The notes below the pieces were generated by a model. It was not told the origin of the DNA. It searched no databases and was given only the letters and a program-made list of their open reading frames with translations. A DNA stretch of 64,000 bases from Candidatus Poseidonia sp. (GTDB taxonomy: Archaea; Thermoplasmatota; Poseidoniia; Poseidoniales; Poseidoniaceae), in the NCBI GenBank assembly GCA_022426155.1, contig JAKMEE010000032.1, positions 62,001 to 126,000 on the forward strand, in the 5' to 3' direction. How positions within the stretch are numbered: the stretch's first letter is position 1; every line of letters starts with the position of its first letter. Shown one piece after another: positions 52,201 to 61,055 of this stretch. The position numbers were made by a program, and so were the translations under genes.

Positions 52201-53666
52201 AGTACCATTTCGAAATCTGGGCAGCAGACAGCGATTTCTGCAAGGATGATCGAGGAATTTGTGTGGCCGAAGAACGAACGTTGACTATTGTCAACGAAAA
52301 CACACCACCTCAACTGCAAGTGAGTTGGATTGGCTCTCCAGACATGATGGAAGGTGGTACGGATATGGCTACTATTCGCGCATCTGAAGACACAGTTATC
52401 ATGGGGTATGCCAACGATATCGGTGGTCAAGTTACTCGTGTTGAAATCGACATCTTTGACCTTGCTAGTGGATCTGCTTTACCAATGAACAACGGACCTT
52501 TGCCGGTGACGTCTTTCAACCCTGACAAGACTTGGAGTGCTATTTGGGATACATCTGACCTCGTTCATGACCAACAATACGATGTTGCAGTTCGCGCCTA
52601 TGACGGAGAAGATTACTCGCAAACTATCGAATACCGGGTGATTATCAACAATCCACTCAATGCTGACAACATCAATCCTTTGTTCAACGATACTGGATGG
52701 GTTGGTACTATCACCATCTTCTGTGATGCACAATCTTCCTCCATCAACCGATGTGGCGATGGAGCAATGGTTGATTTGACCGCTTTCTTCTATGACCCCG
52801 ATGGCATCGGAACACCTGCGGAATCTCTTGTCTTTGACATCTGGGATGATGAAACAACTCTCCAAGATGACGCCTATTCTCAATACATCCGTATCACTGC
52901 TGATGGAAAGGCAATCTACAACCCGATGGATGCGCGAGCCGCCAGTACCAGTGAAATTTCAGAGTGGTCCCTTGATGGAGTCATGTTTGAAGCTCGAGAT
53001 ATTCACGAATCGAAGGTTTACTCCCTCAAGGTCAATTTCCTTGTTCGAGCGGTTTCATTCACTGCTGAGCGTATCAACTCTGGAGTTGTAACGGTCGATA
53101 ATCCAGCGTCATTCCAGGGTGAAGGATTGCCCGGAAGTTTGGTGAATGCACGCTTCGCAAATGGAGATGCTAAGATCAACTCCACACGTGTCCTTTCAGA
53201 TGGAACGTGGACCATGGACCTCACCAGCAGTCAGTTGGATGAAATTGGTGAGTTTGGAATCATCTTTGAAATGGATGGTCAAGTATTCGAGTTCATTGGA
53301 GAAAATGGACAACCGAATGGCAAAGATGGTGTCTTCAGTGTAACCGTTTCTTCGGGAGATGAAAAGGATTCATCAATGCTCACAATCATACTCGTTGTTG
53401 CTGGCTTGATTGCAGTTCTTGCAGTCGGGGCCTTCTTCTTCGTAGAGTTCGAAGAATTTGATGATGAAGAAGGGGATTTTGATGTAGAGAATCAGCCAGA
53501 AGAAGATCCCTATGCATGGGCAAAGGCAAAGCAAACGCCTGCAATTCCTCAACAGGAAGCAGCAGTACCGGATGCAGCAGCTCCTGCGGCAACACATCCA
53601 GGCTGGTTGTGGGATGAAGCTACCAACCAGTGGGTCCCCGATCCAAACTATTCACCTGAACAGTGA
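49272..53666 (+). CDS. Giant beta-helix surface protein with Ig-like domains and C-terminal anchor
   Basis: This protein of about 1464 residues has a signal peptide ending TASA, then a right-handed parallel beta-helix (about 30-600) recognisable from repeated short strands with Asn ladders (ENNTIQDTG, NNNISGNTG, LDNTISGNGG). Ig/fibronectin-like units follow to about 1380, one with the Cys-flanked calcium loop CADGIDNDGDTMVDGDDSDC. A membrane helix lies near 1385-1402, followed by an acidic segment and a cytoplasmic tail of about 60 residues ending in HPGWLWDEATNQWVPDP, which looks like a WW or DUF2510-type motif. Carbohydrate binding or adhesion is likely for the helix; no catalytic residues are evident. 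The frame stays open to 49218. Confidence 0.75.
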   Translation: MSREMRMKSITIVTLFLLSSMIGLIQLPTASAVNETTKGTISGIETWSGTMNLAGDVEVAEGALLIVNAGTTINIPFGNFIDVKGAICVGDSACGASAGSSSSKARFVWSVPSDYTPTGRCYSNSSTLLNNGDTACGSGMVIRSTIDQSITSLNYAHFENTYGYPIYVATLQQVQYGALVFDGSSTNAKGLSFTDINTSNILAIDFASPIISESEFTLGIDGRGYDAAAVRAYSAGAGILSTFTVKDSEFTGADADCGTQGGGRAVVYIEDSYIDMDNIDISQNSYGILLKSSSGSLTNSEIDVKCNAIDTNSLKTTGSIEHVLTVSNNLITTAEGAGLTAYDGANVYADGNTLSGATEGSGVGIRSSTVELHRNTIGPIGGWNGIWIYGTSDVVAENNTIQDTGKEPVLIGEYHFQDQGWQVPAPTAARIYLANNNISGNTGTCNSQMYGGDFPCPAVHVFMSSATILDNTISGNGGDIIRAKGSLVNVQRNTADSNFGYAGNISMYDDNYGNKYGSIAYFSGNTWTGVSQVYNVTESRLTVQSEQIPSPGNGELYPVSISWEGAECPYVQDECLQIPDTVVLPPAQMPLALELVDNATVFSYADLQNFDSSMIHVQNQNTAWGSQVREGELVRYQVKAKNSNVAGATVIIRDATGLPLYELTTDAFGFTQQVSLPSDFLLDRNWNHQVGDKNAAIPGSGVPPVLVDEDSCADGIDNDGDTMVDGDDSDCLNGREMPFYTVEAFKFGMGAKDFSFVLSGPIDEVINLENLRPSVSVNQQDGVSFATTVSINGQAWDGVKWPYANDITAYNKQFGTIQDVEIQPPGSNDWYSASDTSGSNGDVTMENHPFKDWAFDWDMSAHPAGEGDVTFRIRSYDGLDYSPVEVRQYKLNLVPPTTYVDIPNTGTTHTTGKVMFQGSATDPYSGTYGSDIQAIWFHVSGDTNGDEVFDDYVSHFYTEGSTTWSYQWDFSELPSGEYHFEIWAADSDFCKDDRGICVAEERTLTIVNENTPPQLQVSWIGSPDMMEGGTDMATIRASEDTVIMGYANDIGGQVTRVEIDIFDLASGSALPMNNGPLPVTSFNPDKTWSAIWDTSDLVHDQQYDVAVRAYDGEDYSQTIEYRVIINNPLNADNINPLFNDTGWVGTITIFCDAQSSSINRCGDGAMVDLTAFFYDPDGIGTPAESLVFDIWDDETTLQDDAYSQYIRITADGKAIYNPMDARAASTSEISEWSLDGVMFEARDIHESKVYSLKVNFLVRAVSFTAERINSGVVTVDNPASFQGEGLPGSLVNARFANGDAKINSTRVLSDGTWTMDLTSSQLDEIGEFGIIFEMDGQVFEFIGENGQPNGKDGVFSVTVSSGDEKDSSMLTIILVVAGLIAVLAVGAFFFVEFEEFDDEEGDFDVENQPEEDPYAWAKAKQTPAIPQQEAAVPDAAAPAATHPGWLWDEATNQWVPDPNYSPEQ

Positions 53667-53692
53667 ACCATTCATTCGAAGGTTGTGTTCAG

Positions 53693-56218
53693 ATGGTGAT
53701 GTTGCCAAAACCCGGGGTTCAGGAACGAATTCTTTTGCATCTATTGGACTATTCCGATTTCAAAAACAGCATCGAAGTCCCCTTTGCACTTTCTCAGATG
53801 GGAATTGCAAATGCAGTTGCAATCGCTCGTTCAAACGTGCCTCGGGCCATTGCTGGATTGAAGGATCAAGGTGTATTGATTGAGCGTCAAGCCCACGTCA
53901 AAGGTGTGTCTCGAAAAAGGAAAGCATACTTTTTGACAGACTCTGGTGTTGTCATGGCGAATGAGACATGGGAACGTCTCTCGGACTATCCCATTGAGTG
54001 TATCTTGCAGGAGCAAGAGATGATATCGACTACATTGGGTTCCATCAAATCAGTCCTTCCTTTCTCAATGCGACCGGTCGATGTGATTCGTTACATGGAT
54101 GACCAAGGTATACTTGATGCGAGGTCGTTATCAGAGGATTTGATTGAGCGCGATTTATCAAAGCATGTTGAGAAGCAATTGGTGACTGCACTTGCTGATT
54201 TGCCGAGGTTACGTCACTTCTATGGGCGGGCCACTGAACTGGATAACATGGTGAATTTGATTGAAGCACGTGCCACGACCTTACTGATTCCTGGGATTGC
54301 AGGAATTGGGAAAACAACCGTTGCATCAAAGTTGGTTGAACGCTTCATGCACCGGAGGAATATGCTGTATCACCGCTGTCAAGATTGGGAAAGTTCACGT
54401 TCCTTTTTCGAATCCATTGCAGATTGGTTGTCGAGCATGGGTAATTCAGAATTTGCATCGTATCTTGCGGCAACTCCGATTCCTCAACCTGCCGATGCCG
54501 CCCGTTTATTGGTTGAAGGGCTCACAGGTTCACCTGCTCTGATCATCATCGATGATTTCCACAAAGTTTCAGATTTGGTACTCCATCAAACCTTTCAAGC
54601 CATGTCGATTGCTCTTCTGGGTAGCGATGAGAAAATTGGATTGGTCATCTTTTCACGATCATTTAAGCCAGTGGTTCCCACGAAGGATGCTGAAGGAAGA
54701 ATTGCCAGTCTTGTCTTACCTCTAGACGGGCTCGACCCCGACGCAGGAAGGAAATTGCTGACAAGTTTTGACGACATGGCAGATGAACAATGGCTCCACA
54801 TCCATGGTTTGTCACGAGGACATCCCCTCGTTTTGGAACTCATTAATCGAGGTGCTTCTGCTGGTGCATTCCACGAGACGTTGGAACATTATGTGTCAGT
54901 AGAGATTTTCTCCAAACTTGGGGCTGAAGAAAAGCGTGTACTTTCGGCTCTTTCCATCTATCGAGAACCTGTTTTACTCGAGGCATTAGCTCAGCAACAA
55001 CTCGACACAAATGCACTTGATGCGTTGGTTGAGTCAGGGCTCGCCCGACAGGCGGATTCAGAAACTTACGACGTTCACGATTTGATTCGAGAATTTCTCT
55101 TGCGCAGCCTTACTCCAGCACTCAAGGAAGAATTTCACGGCAAATGTTTAGAATGGTATGAAAAACAGCCACAGAACAACGAAATCAAAATCGAATACAT
55201 CTACCATGCCATCCAGTCAAAGCAGTATGAAACAGCTTCAGATATCATTGTCAGTGATGGCAGGGGGCTTGTTTCGCAAGGCCATCTTGAACTGCTTGGC
55301 TTGATTGAACAAATTGATCATGAAGAACTTCAACCAGAAGTTCACTTATCTCTCAATCAATTGATGGGTGATATTTTGGCTTTGATGGGGCGTCTTGATG
55401 ATGCAGAAGCGATGTTACACCAAGCATTCGATGATGCAACAAAGCAATCGTCTCTCCTGCTACAAGCAGAAATCCTTTCCTCACTTGCAGATGTCAGTAG
55501 GAAGCAAGGTAACAGCGACGTTGCTTTGAGTCGTCACCGAGATGCACTCAAACGCTATATTGAACTGGGGAATGCTAAATGGGCTGCTCGAACCTACAAT
55601 AATATTGGATATTTGCTTCGTAGAAAAAACGAACGAAACAAAGCCCTTGAGGCCTACCGTGAAGTTGAAGTCATCTTGAGTGAGTCTGGGGATGATGAAC
55701 TCCTCAATAGTCAAATCACCTTGGCACGTGCCTTGATTGATTTAGGTGAAGTTGAACGGGCGAGAAATCATGCTATGGATGCACATGAGCGAACCTCGGA
55801 TCTCGATGATAAGGCGCTCCATGCACGAGCCCAGGCGGTTTTAGGACGATACCACTCAAAGGTCGATCAGTCAGAATTGGCAATGTTTCACTATACCGCT
55901 GCTTTGGAAGCACTCAATGAGGCCGGTGACCTTCAAGCATTGGTTGAAATCACCATTCTCTTGGGTGAGGTTCTTCAGGACGCAGGTCGTAATGAAGAAG
56001 CGTTAGAGCATTACCGTGAAGCTTTGGTAGTTGCAGAAGCCAATGATTTACGAATGCAAATTGGAGATTTATTGACTCGATTAGGGGGTGTTGTCCCAGA
56101 CCATCAGAGAAGGATGGAATATCTCCAACGCGCTCTTTCGGTGTATCGTGAACTCGGAGCAAAAACACGTATGCGCAATGTTCAGGCGATGGTGCATCGG
56201 GCAGTTATGGGCCGTTGA
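53693..56218 (+). CDS. HTH-STAND ATPase-TPR regulatory protein
   Basis: The 841-residue protein has a winged helix N-terminal domain (about 10-100, with NVPRAIAGLKDQGVLIE and a basic wing), a STAND-type NTPase with Walker A IAGIGKTT (K207) and Walker B LIIIDDFHK, a winged-helix-like linker (VHDLIREFLLR) and about six tetratricopeptide repeats in the last 330 residues. Such proteins act as signal-gated switches: ligand or partner binding at the TPRs drives ATP-dependent assembly and changes DNA binding. The preceding surface-protein gene ends 27 bases upstream, so the pair is probably one transcript. The start is ATG 53693 or 53699; a GTG overlapping the upstream stop is possible but less likely. 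Confidence 0.85.
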   Translation: MVMLPKPGVQERILLHLLDYSDFKNSIEVPFALSQMGIANAVAIARSNVPRAIAGLKDQGVLIERQAHVKGVSRKRKAYFLTDSGVVMANETWERLSDYPIECILQEQEMISTTLGSIKSVLPFSMRPVDVIRYMDDQGILDARSLSEDLIERDLSKHVEKQLVTALADLPRLRHFYGRATELDNMVNLIEARATTLLIPGIAGIGKTTVASKLVERFMHRRNMLYHRCQDWESSRSFFESIADWLSSMGNSEFASYLAATPIPQPADAARLLVEGLTGSPALIIIDDFHKVSDLVLHQTFQAMSIALLGSDEKIGLVIFSRSFKPVVPTKDAEGRIASLVLPLDGLDPDAGRKLLTSFDDMADEQWLHIHGLSRGHPLVLELINRGASAGAFHETLEHYVSVEIFSKLGAEEKRVLSALSIYREPVLLEALAQQQLDTNALDALVESGLARQADSETYDVHDLIREFLLRSLTPALKEEFHGKCLEWYEKQPQNNEIKIEYIYHAIQSKQYETASDIIVSDGRGLVSQGHLELLGLIEQIDHEELQPEVHLSLNQLMGDILALMGRLDDAEAMLHQAFDDATKQSSLLLQAEILSSLADVSRKQGNSDVALSRHRDALKRYIELGNAKWAARTYNNIGYLLRRKNERNKALEAYREVEVILSESGDDELLNSQITLARALIDLGEVERARNHAMDAHERTSDLDDKALHARAQAVLGRYHSKVDQSELAMFHYTAALEALNEAGDLQALVEITILLGEVLQDAGRNEEALEHYREALVVAEANDLRMQIGDLLTRLGGVVPDHQRRMEYLQRALSVYRELGAKTRMRNVQAMVHRAVMGR

Positions 56219-56695
56219 TTATTGAACAGCTTGTGGCCGGTCGAGGGTGATAAAAGTCACACCGTTGTCATGCACAACCCAAATTCGATCAATTCCAGCC
56301 AGAGGTATAATTCCACTATGGCTTCCTGACCCCGTGCCAGAAAGACTCACATCTGTGTCCAAAGGCCCCCCTTCGTCTACCAGGATGAGGGCAGTATCAG
56401 TCAATTGCAATGTAAACAATGATTCATCGGCTTCAGAGGGCCGCCACGAGATTGATTCTGCATAACTCACATTGCCAAGACGGCTCGCTTCATCAGCACG
56501 CTCAACAGCAGCAGCAACGTCATTCATGTTTGCCTCAATGGCTTCTTGATTCCATCTTAGTCGGGTATTTGTTTCAATGTCCCACGCCCATACACTGAAC
56601 ATCGACATTAACAAGACACCGAGCAAGAAGGTGAAAATGTAGCCTAATTCGGTTGCTGCAGCACCTTCGTCTCGGCCAAGCGTATTGTCCCTCAT
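56219..56695 (-). CDS. Pilin-like protein (third gene of trio)
   Basis: This 158-residue protein begins with GRDEGAAATELGYIFTFLLG, a class III (type IV pilin-like) signal: charged residues followed directly by a single hydrophobic helix that starts with small residues and has Glu at about the fifth position after cleavage. The remainder is a beta-rich globular head of about 110 residues. It starts inside the end of the 745-residue gene (four shared bases), so all three pilin-like genes should be translated together. It probably forms part of a pilus or pseudopilus tip; the adhesive target is unknown. Confidence 0.75.
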   Translation of the reverse strand: MRDNTLGRDEGAAATELGYIFTFLLGVLLMSMFSVWAWDIETNTRLRWNQEAIEANMNDVAAAVERADEASRLGNVSYAESISWRPSEADESLFTLQLTDTALILVDEGGPLDTDVSLSGTGSGSHSGIIPLAGIDRIWVVHDNGVTFITLDRPQAVQ

Positions 56696-58929
56696 GTCAT
56701 GGCCTCCCGGACAGTCACATCAAGCGATGATAGTTGTAGAGTGAATTGTATCACTTCTCCATTGGTATGCCATACGGCTTCGGATGTACCATAACTTGGA
56801 TCGGGAACCCATCCGACATAATCCGTAAGCAGGTCGAGTCTTCCGGGATAGATGGTCCAATCTTCACTTGATTCAAGACCGACACCTGCGCTGTCAGCGA
56901 TAGCCGTCCCGTAGGGGTTTGACCAACCCCGGCGTACCTCGTAAGCAGGTGTGGAGGCGAGTGACATTCGACTCACGAGTTCGATGTCAAAAGTGAGCTC
57001 ACCAGCACCTGAGACACTATCTGCTGTAGGGTGAAGTGAAGGGACAGTTGCTGCGAAGCGAGGCCCAGGACCCCCTCTGTCTGATGGTGGAACTACGACG
57101 TATGGGTTGAATTCAGGATGATTTGTCACTACAGCACCGCCAGAAAAAGCCACTTCCATGCCTTGGATGGATGATTGGAATTGATAACTCAAACGGGATA
57201 GGTGGAAGGCCCAAGCAGTACCGATGGTAGCATGCGATGAGGTCCCATCATCTCCAATGACTTCAATGGCTACACTGGATGGATGTCGTCCATCAATCCA
57301 TGCTTGTTGGATGTCAACTTCACCTCGTCCACCCATTCGCTCCCATGGCAGATCGGTCGTAATCCAACCACTGGCCTGTGTGTTGACGGATGTACAACGC
57401 TGCATACCATCGTGTCCTGCTTGATGGAGTCCATCATCTCCTGTTTGCTTGAAGACGCGTAGTGGATGGTCTTTTTCGACAACGATGCTAGCATTTCCTT
57501 GATTCATGCTAAGCGTGATGTCATTGTTTTGATTTAGGAACACTCCTGATTGATTGACTGATCCGCTTGCATTCCACGTGCTTGTGTAACCAGCAAGTGA
57601 AAGTGTCAGCGATTCATTTGCAGATAGGTTCGCATCATTTTGATAGATGAATGAAGCACCAGAGAGGCCACCAGTATCGGTGGCAGCGAGATACATTCCT
57701 CCAATGACCTCGTCGCTAATATTGGTTAATCCATCGGCACTCCACGTCACCATCAAATCGCCATCTGCGTCAATGGTAGGTGCCCCTGCAAACTCTGAAG
57801 GCGGCCACGAGACGTCTTCATAACCCCCAGGTGTGACGGAAATCCCTCCACCTCGCCATGTACTGGTGACAATGGTGTCGCTTGGATTAGTAAGTCGTAA
57901 AGTACCTCCCAATGAAGGTGGTAAAAACGCATGGCCAATGAATGAGCCTGTCGAAGCAGGCCAAGCAGTTGTTCCGATACTTTGGTTGTCCGTTGAGACA
58001 TACAGCATTCGACTAGGGGCGCTGGTCGAGAGGTGAATTACACTCTCCGTTGTGAGGTTGAGAGTGTGGGTCCAGGCAACTCCTGTTCGTGATTCAGTGG
58101 ATGGAAGTGCGTAATAGATTTCAGTACTTTCATCAACGGTCAAATGAATTTGATTGGCGACTTGGCTGAGAATTTGGATAGTTGAGTGACCTGATTGAGC
58201 AGGAATCACCCATGCATGTCCTCGTTTGTCACTTGGTTCAAGATCTGTTGGCAGAAGATAAGTGGCGCCGCCTTGGCCAGAAGTTGCCATGACGACCAAT
58301 TCATGACTAGATGAGAGAACAACTTCTCCCAGTTGCGTAAGGTCCAATGTTGCCATGTCATCAACACGAAGTTGGGTGGTGGAGATGGATTCTTCTGATT
58401 CGGTTAGTTCAACCTGCACTGGACCAAGAGGCATGGCAATGCCAGGAGAAACAGAGAATGCGACTTCGTCAAGGTCAGCAGCGAGGGTGTACTCGTAGGT
58501 GCGGGTTGGGCCTTGGCGTAAATCAGTGATGCAGACTGCTTCGATGAATGACTCTGGATGACGGATTTCCATCGTATCGTCAAAGTCGAGTGCCCCTCTC
58601 ACACGTAATGACATGTCTTCTTGCCAAGTTGCCGAATACCACATGCCTCCACGTAAAGGATCCCATGCAAGGTTTCCATCAACGGGAACCAGGGTGGTTT
58701 GCGTCGAATCGCCAGGCATCCCCCGTTCACTCAAAGCAGATGTTTCATGAGCCAGGAGTGTCATTTGAGATGACATGTCATGGCGTTCTACGGAACCTTC
58801 CATTTCTTCAATCACGGGCATCATGGAGATCATCATCAAACCAATGATAGAAAGTACACCTCCAAAGAGAAGAACGGTGGCCACGGCGGCAGAGACTGCT
58901 TCTTCATCACGCTGGAGGTTGGTCTTCAT
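56692..58929 (-). CDS. Giant 745-residue pilin-like protein
   Basis: The N-terminus (LQRDEEAVSAAVATVLLFGG) has the charged-then-hydrophobic class III signal of archaeal pilins, with one helix to about residue 35. The remaining 700 residues are an extracellular, beta-rich part with several weak repeats and many sequons; typical archaeal pilins have 120-250 residues. No catalytic motif is seen. It overlaps the genes on both sides by four bases each. The organisation resembles haloarchaeal clusters of DUF72xx pilin-like proteins, though the match is by layout only. An adhesin carried on a minor pilin stem is the simplest model. Confidence 0.72.
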   Translation of the reverse strand: MKTNLQRDEEAVSAAVATVLLFGGVLSIIGLMMISMMPVIEEMEGSVERHDMSSQMTLLAHETSALSERGMPGDSTQTTLVPVDGNLAWDPLRGGMWYSATWQEDMSLRVRGALDFDDTMEIRHPESFIEAVCITDLRQGPTRTYEYTLAADLDEVAFSVSPGIAMPLGPVQVELTESEESISTTQLRVDDMATLDLTQLGEVVLSSSHELVVMATSGQGGATYLLPTDLEPSDKRGHAWVIPAQSGHSTIQILSQVANQIHLTVDESTEIYYALPSTESRTGVAWTHTLNLTTESVIHLSTSAPSRMLYVSTDNQSIGTTAWPASTGSFIGHAFLPPSLGGTLRLTNPSDTIVTSTWRGGGISVTPGGYEDVSWPPSEFAGAPTIDADGDLMVTWSADGLTNISDEVIGGMYLAATDTGGLSGASFIYQNDANLSANESLTLSLAGYTSTWNASGSVNQSGVFLNQNNDITLSMNQGNASIVVEKDHPLRVFKQTGDDGLHQAGHDGMQRCTSVNTQASGWITTDLPWERMGGRGEVDIQQAWIDGRHPSSVAIEVIGDDGTSSHATIGTAWAFHLSRLSYQFQSSIQGMEVAFSGGAVVTNHPEFNPYVVVPPSDRGGPGPRFAATVPSLHPTADSVSGAGELTFDIELVSRMSLASTPAYEVRRGWSNPYGTAIADSAGVGLESSEDWTIYPGRLDLLTDYVGWVPDPSYGTSEAVWHTNGEVIQFTLQLSSLDVTVREAMT

Positions 58930-59978
58930 CTGCGAACCTCCACTTGCTGCAAATCCACTTCAAAGTAGAGAGGTTGACCCTGAGTCATAACTGTAAATCC
59001 ATCTGCGCCACTTGCACGTTCGTAGGGTGCAAAACCGATGAATGTGTCAAGTGTTCCAGATGCTCGATGAATGGTGTAATCAGAAAGCCATGTTTCGTGA
59101 TATTGAGGTGTAATCACATCGTTCAGTGCGTTGAATACTGTGAATTGGACGTTGTAAGCTTGGCCACTAAACAAGGTCTTTGGGCCAAGAGATACAAATT
59201 CCATTCCGATGTTAGAACCCGAACCAATCGAGCCATTGCTGATTGCATCTGTCATCAGGATCGAGAGACGAAGTTCATTGTTCGCCATTCGATCAAACTG
59301 AACCAAGGGCATGGAGGTGATGTCCCACGGCTTGTTTGGGAAGCGTTCTGCTCTGGCATTATTCATCGTCACAATTTGATGATCACCTTGCCCCATAGAG
59401 GTCGTGATTTGCAATCCTGAAAGAGTGACGTAAACACTTCGGTGTAACGTTATGTCCTGTTCTCCATATACTGTGATGATCATCCAGTGTTGACGGGACG
59501 CATTATGGGTGATCAAAACTTCCTGATGGCTTGTCGTGATGTTCAATGTGAGCAAAATATCAGGTGATTCAACCGTCATGTATCGGGCGCTTTCATTGGC
59601 TGAAAGAATTCCAATCGTGGTGTCATTCACATGACGTAATGAAATGCGGTCCATCGGGGAAAGGTCAGCTGCTAACGTCCAATGTTCCACATTTTGAACT
59701 GAACGAATGGAAGTTGATTGCAAGGCCAATGTGTTGCGGAAACCAGTTCCATCTGGGGCATTTCCAGCCACCTCTAAACGGTCTTCAATACGGTCAGCAA
59801 TACCACTTGCAGAATTCCAATTTGTGTTATCTTCAAAATCCGAGAGATAAGGGTTGAGGAAGATCCAAACTCCGCCCATGATCGTGATGACCATGGCGAG
59901 TAACATGACGACGCCAAGAACTTCGCTCACAGCACGCTCTTCTCGACAAAGCCGAGTTGAGTGTTGTGGCCCATTCAT
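58926..59978 (-). CDS. Pilin-like protein (first gene of trio)
   Basis: This 350-residue protein has CREERAVSEVLGVVMLLAM near the start, the classic archaeal pilin/flagellin signature: RR/E-rich, then A-V-S-E-V-L-G-V-V before a hydrophobic helix. The head (about 45-350) is beta-rich. The ATG at 59978 is preferred because an AT-rich TATA-like CTAAATG on the minus strand (about 60010-60020) would then give a short leader; an in-frame ATG at 60011 overlaps that element. It leads a three-gene unit with four-base overlaps. No pilus ATPase, membrane platform or prepilin peptidase gene is present nearby. Confidence 0.78.
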   Translation of the reverse strand: MNGPQHSTRLCREERAVSEVLGVVMLLAMVITIMGGVWIFLNPYLSDFEDNTNWNSASGIADRIEDRLEVAGNAPDGTGFRNTLALQSTSIRSVQNVEHWTLAADLSPMDRISLRHVNDTTIGILSANESARYMTVESPDILLTLNITTSHQEVLITHNASRQHWMIITVYGEQDITLHRSVYVTLSGLQITTSMGQGDHQIVTMNNARAERFPNKPWDITSMPLVQFDRMANNELRLSILMTDAISNGSIGSGSNIGMEFVSLGPKTLFSGQAYNVQFTVFNALNDVITPQYHETWLSDYTIHRASGTLDTFIGFAPYERASGADGFTVMTQGQPLYFEVDLQQVEVRR

Positions 59979-60056
59979 GGTGTTCACACGCTGGGTATGA
60001 AGTGGTATCATTTAGCCCTTGACCTTCAGAACACTTCGACGCCTCTCATTGAGGCC

Positions 60057-60866
60057 TCAAATTCGGGTCTCGACCGAGGTGGGCGAAGTAGCATCTTTTC
60101 CGATGTAATGGGAAAATTCCGGTCCATCTTGCAAGGAGATTCGCAAATCGCCGCTAAACACTTCCTCGATGTAGTATAGCACGGTTGATTCTGCAATATG
60201 AGGGCGGTTATTTTTCGAACTCAGATGTGTCAGAGTGATGCTGCGAGTCGTGTCAGTGCAGACCTCGGAAAGAAATTGGCCAGTTTGTTCATTGGAAAGG
60301 TGGCCACCTCTCCCAGTGATTCGATCTTTGAGTGAATACGGATAGGGGCCATTGACCAAGCGATGGTGGTCATAATTGGACTCAATGGAGATGTGTTCAC
60401 AGCCCCGGACATGCGTGATCAATTCATCTGTCCACGAACCCAAATCTGTGATGATGGCGGCTCGTTCACCGCCATGACTTGCTACGAAGGCGACGTTATC
60501 CGAGCCATCGTGTGGGACTGGGACTGGTAGTACGGTCAAATCATCTCCAATTCGAAGCAAATCCAATGCCGAGAAATACGATGTTAACTCGGGGTCAAGG
60601 CCTAATTCAAGGGCAGTTCGTTCATTCGCCAGTACTTGTATTCCCCACTTGTTCTGAATCACACATGCTCCCCCGCCGTGATCACCATGATGGTGGCTGA
60701 TGAGGGCACAGTCAATCTCTTCGGGTTCTATTCCGAGAAGGTTGAGGCGTTTTTTGAGTTGATTGCCACTGAATCCTTGATCGACAAGAACCTTCACATT
60801 GGGTGTTTCAAGAAGCGTTGCGTTGCCGCGGCTCCCTGTCCCAAGGTGGGTAATTGTCATCGTCAT
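60057..60866 (-). CDS. MBL-fold metallohydrolase (YycJ/WalJ-like, COG1235)
   Basis: The 269-residue protein starts TITHLGTGSRGNATLLE, followed by LVDQGFSGNQLKKRL and the zinc motif SHHHGDHGGG (H-x-H-x-D-H), then HDGSDNVAF and a late metal histidine in ITLTHLSSKNN. This is the YycJ/WalJ-type branch of metallo-beta-lactamase-fold hydrolases, some of which act as DNA 5'-exonucleases in bacteria. It lies alone, divergent from the last gene of the window. Starts at 60866 and 60860 are both possible; the longer open frame upstream lacks conservation. Confidence 0.85.
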   Translation of the reverse strand: MTMTITHLGTGSRGNATLLETPNVKVLVDQGFSGNQLKKRLNLLGIEPEEIDCALISHHHGDHGGGACVIQNKWGIQVLANERTALELGLDPELTSYFSALDLLRIGDDLTVLPVPVPHDGSDNVAFVASHGGERAAIITDLGSWTDELITHVRGCEHISIESNYDHHRLVNGPYPYSLKDRITGRGGHLSNEQTGQFLSEVCTDTTRSITLTHLSSKNNRPHIAESTVLYYIEEVFSGDLRISLQDGPEFSHYIGKDATSPTSVETRI

Positions 60867-61055
60867 GTTAACGGGCAATGGGCATCGCGGGAAGGACTTG
60901 AACACACCGATGCTCAGGTACGGGAAAGGCGCATTTTAGGCCATTCCTACAAAGTCCAGAACGATGCATTGTCGGAACATCGTTCCATCATCCTCATAAG
61001 CAATCTTTCCAAGGTAAAGTTGGGGCGAAGCGTATGCTTTGCATCGGTTGATATT

